Under the pieces are notes generated by a model. The model did not search any database. It worked only from the letters and a program-made list of their open reading frames with translations, and had not been told where the DNA came from. Shown here in pieces: positions 11,362 to 12,840 of a DNA stretch of 12,840 nucleotides (its first letter is position 1; every line of letters begins with the position of its first letter). The translations under genes and the position numbers were made by a program. The stretch lies in the NCBI GenBank assembly GCA_027026055.1, contig JALVPA010000120.1, positions 1 through 12,840 on the forward strand, read 5' to 3'. Source of the stretch: Campylobacteraceae bacterium (lineage in GTDB: Bacteria > Campylobacterota > Campylobacteria > Campylobacterales > Sulfurovaceae).

Positions 11362-12840
11362 TGCAAAAAACAAAAGAAGCGTTTTTGAACGATCTGCAAG
11401 CGATCTATCTGGAGTTGCAAGATAGGCAAGCGGAGCTCAACGGCTACTACGATCTGTTAGACGAGAGCAAAACGCATCCGAGAGCCGAAGAGGTGGTCGA
11501 AGCCTTTTTGAAGCTACTCGATTTGCCAAGGGACAAAGATAGCGAGATGGCGGCGCTGACGCGCATCGTCAACTTGCGCGAAGATGCTTTGGAACAGGTG
11601 TTGCAAAAGCAGGGTTTGAGCGAGGAAGAAATACGCGTCAAAAAGGAGCTGGCATACGGCTTTGTGAGTATGTTGCACATCACGCGGCACGAAGATTTGA
11701 TCGCTTGGATCGAAAAACGGCAGCTGCTTACCCCTTTTTATCGTGCGTTGATCTTCGGGGTGCACTATGTGGGGCTGCGTCTGAGCGAATGGCAGAGCAA
11801 ATGGAGCGATCATATCCTCAATCGTATTAACCCGACGCTAAGCGAACTTTTTAACGGCGACGATGCCAAGCTTTTCGAGGCGTTGCAAGCGCACGAATTG
11901 ATCGATAGAGACGAGGAGGGCAATATCGGCGATCGTTGCTACTCGGTACTTGTTTGTGATAATGAGCAATTAGTAACGAGCAATGAGCAACCGAAAGAGG
12001 GGCTGAAAGGGTTTAAAGCGATCCCTTATGCCGAAGCCTTCAAAGAGGAGGTGGCGGCGGTGGCGACGGCATTGGAGCAGCTCATTGCCCTGCTACAGCA
12101 ACATGACGATGAGGTCTTTGATCAAAAGCATGAATGGATCGCCTATTTTACGGCACTTCAAGAGGCGTTCACGCACACCAAGCGTCACGAGTTGATCGGC
12201 AAATGGGCGGAGGTGGATCGCCGTTGGATGGCGATCACGACGCCGCTACAGGTGGGACACCCGCTGGAGTATTACGAAGATCACTACCGCAAAGCGGTGG
12301 CGCTCGAATGGGATCTGCGCATCGTCAATCCGCGCTTGCAAGAGGCGTCGCATACTAAAGAGCGCATCAAAAAAGCGGCCTATGCGTTGGCAAAAAAGAT
12401 TGGCGGCGATGCCGAGACGATAATTGCCAAAAACCTCTTACAGGTCGACAACACACAGCTTTATATCGGGCAACCGATGCTCTACTACGCCGCGGAGTTC
12501 AACGGTCTCTTTTCGGCGCAGGTGGTGCCCAACGACGAGAAGGTCAGCAGTGAACTGGGCAAAAAGATCTTTGCCTATGCCGATTTTGTGCTCGAAAGCA
12601 AAAAGAGCAAACCTCCGATGCGTTTGAGCGTCGAGACGATGGGGGAGGATTTTGTACGTAAGCAGCGTCGATTGGCGGAGGAGAACCCTGCACTTTGGCA
12701 CCGTATCTACGACATCTCGACGATCGGGCACGAGTTCGGGCATATCCTTTGGATCGACAGCGATACCGAAGCGACGATGAATGTAAGTGGACAGTTTAAA
12801 AATATCGAAGAGTTCAAAGCCACCAACGGCGGCTTGGTCG
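11361..12840 (+). CDS. ciaB: CiaB-family protein (3' end beyond the window)
   Basis: There are 493 codons without a stop to the window edge. C. jejuni CiaB, of about 610 residues, was described as an invasion antigen secreted through the flagellar export system; homologues occur throughout Campylobacterota, including non-pathogens, so an invasion role is not implied here. The first half is helical. A strongly hydrophilic insert DNEQLVTSNEQP (200-211) is encoded by a heptanucleotide tandem repeat. Near the edge, IGHEFGHIL (455-463) contains HExxH (H457, E458, H461). E483 and E484 lie 22-23 residues after the second His, in the position of the third ligand of gluzincin metallopeptidases, which suggests a zinc protease-like fold (inference). 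AGAGGAA precedes the ATG, and rdgB overlaps by one base. Family assignment is from recognition of the sequence, not from a search. Confidence 0.85.
   Translation, partial: MQKTKEAFLNDLQAIYLELQDRQAELNGYYDLLDESKTHPRAEEVVEAFLKLLDLPRDKDSEMAALTRIVNLREDALEQVLQKQGLSEEEIRVKKELAYGFVSMLHITRHEDLIAWIEKRQLLTPFYRALIFGVHYVGLRLSEWQSKWSDHILNRINPTLSELFNGDDAKLFEALQAHELIDRDEEGNIGDRCYSVLVCDNEQLVTSNEQPKEGLKGFKAIPYAEAFKEEVAAVATALEQLIALLQQHDDEVFDQKHEWIAYFTALQEAFTHTKRHELIGKWAEVDRRWMAITTPLQVGHPLEYYEDHYRKAVALEWDLRIVNPRLQEASHTKERIKKAAYALAKKIGGDAETIIAKNLLQVDNTQLYIGQPMLYYAAEFNGLFSAQVVPNDEKVSSELGKKIFAYADFVLESKKSKPPMRLSVETMGEDFVRKQRRLAEENPALWHRIYDISTIGHEFGHILWIDSDTEATMNVSGQFKNIEEFKATNGGLV
11961..11988. repeat. Heptanucleotide tandem repeat inside ciaB, four copies
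   Basis: The copies read AATGAGC, AATTAGT, AACGAGC, AATGAGC. Shifted in phase they read GAGCAAT, TAGTAAC, GAGCAAT, matching the KAGYRAN pattern of the intergenic repeat at 4727-4761. The reading frame stays open through it and encodes NEQLVTSNEQ, with the NEQ triplet recurring after seven residues (21 bases, three repeats). Confidence 0.8.

Noticed and set aside
1..12840. CRISPR array, rRNA, insertion sequence, replication origin or riboswitch.
   Set aside because: No spaced direct repeats, rRNA-like sequence, transposase motifs, terminal inverted repeats or recognisable aptamer cores were seen on reading both strands.

Overview
The window looks like a core chromosomal segment of a member of the Campylobacterota (epsilonproteobacteria), probably a Sulfurimonas/Sulfurovum-like organism. 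Evidence: a CiaB-family gene at the right edge; an ispA-tkt gene pair in the order known from Campylobacter jejuni; a shikimate kinase of the type seen in this phylum; and promoters that mostly show a good -10 (TATAAT, TAGAAT, TAAAAT) without a recognisable -35. Genes are tightly packed on both strands, and no gap without a gene approaches 300 bases.

Layout, left to right. Bases 1-2041: a 5' part of a BrnT-type toxin gene (minus), an FAH-family acylpyruvase-like hydrolase (minus), purN (plus) and the RNA ligase/phosphodiesterase-like thpR (minus). Bases 2042-4374: a small membrane protein translationally coupled to a MATE exporter (plus), ending stop-to-stop against an SDR oxidoreductase (minus). 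Bases 4455-5588: a small basic protein, a 96-base intergenic patch of hairpins and heptanucleotide repeats, shikimate kinase aroK (plus) and a small membrane protein (minus). Bases 5650-8493: ispA and tkt as a two-gene plus-strand operon. Bases 8540-9074: tRNA-Pro(GGG), followed by decayed pieces of a HigBA toxin-antitoxin pair. Bases 9066-10710: a YajR-like MFS transporter and a short helical protein (minus). Bases 10771-12840: rdgB (XTP/dITP pyrophosphatase) overlapping by one base with a ciaB-like gene that runs off the window.

Most genes are housekeeping: purine synthesis (purN), aromatic amino acid synthesis (aroK), isoprenoid synthesis (ispA), pentose phosphate metabolism (tkt), nucleotide-pool cleaning (rdgB) and tRNA. 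The accessory signal sits in two toxin-antitoxin traces, one at the left edge (BrnT) and one beside the tRNA (HigBA remnant).

The least ordinary content is regulatory architecture. Three genes (brnT, purN and the 84-residue membrane protein) have a -10 hexamer ending only 5 or 6 bases before the start codon and no Shine-Dalgarno, which predicts leaderless transcripts. Several divergent gene pairs share overlapping or symmetric -10 elements, including a perfect TATAATTATA. Two convergent pairs finish on a single palindromic hexamer that encodes both stop codons. Heptanucleotide tandem repeats of one common consensus occur both between genes and in frame inside ciaB. The CiaB-like protein carries an HEFGH zincin motif. 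I found no convincing complete undescribed defence or mobile system here.
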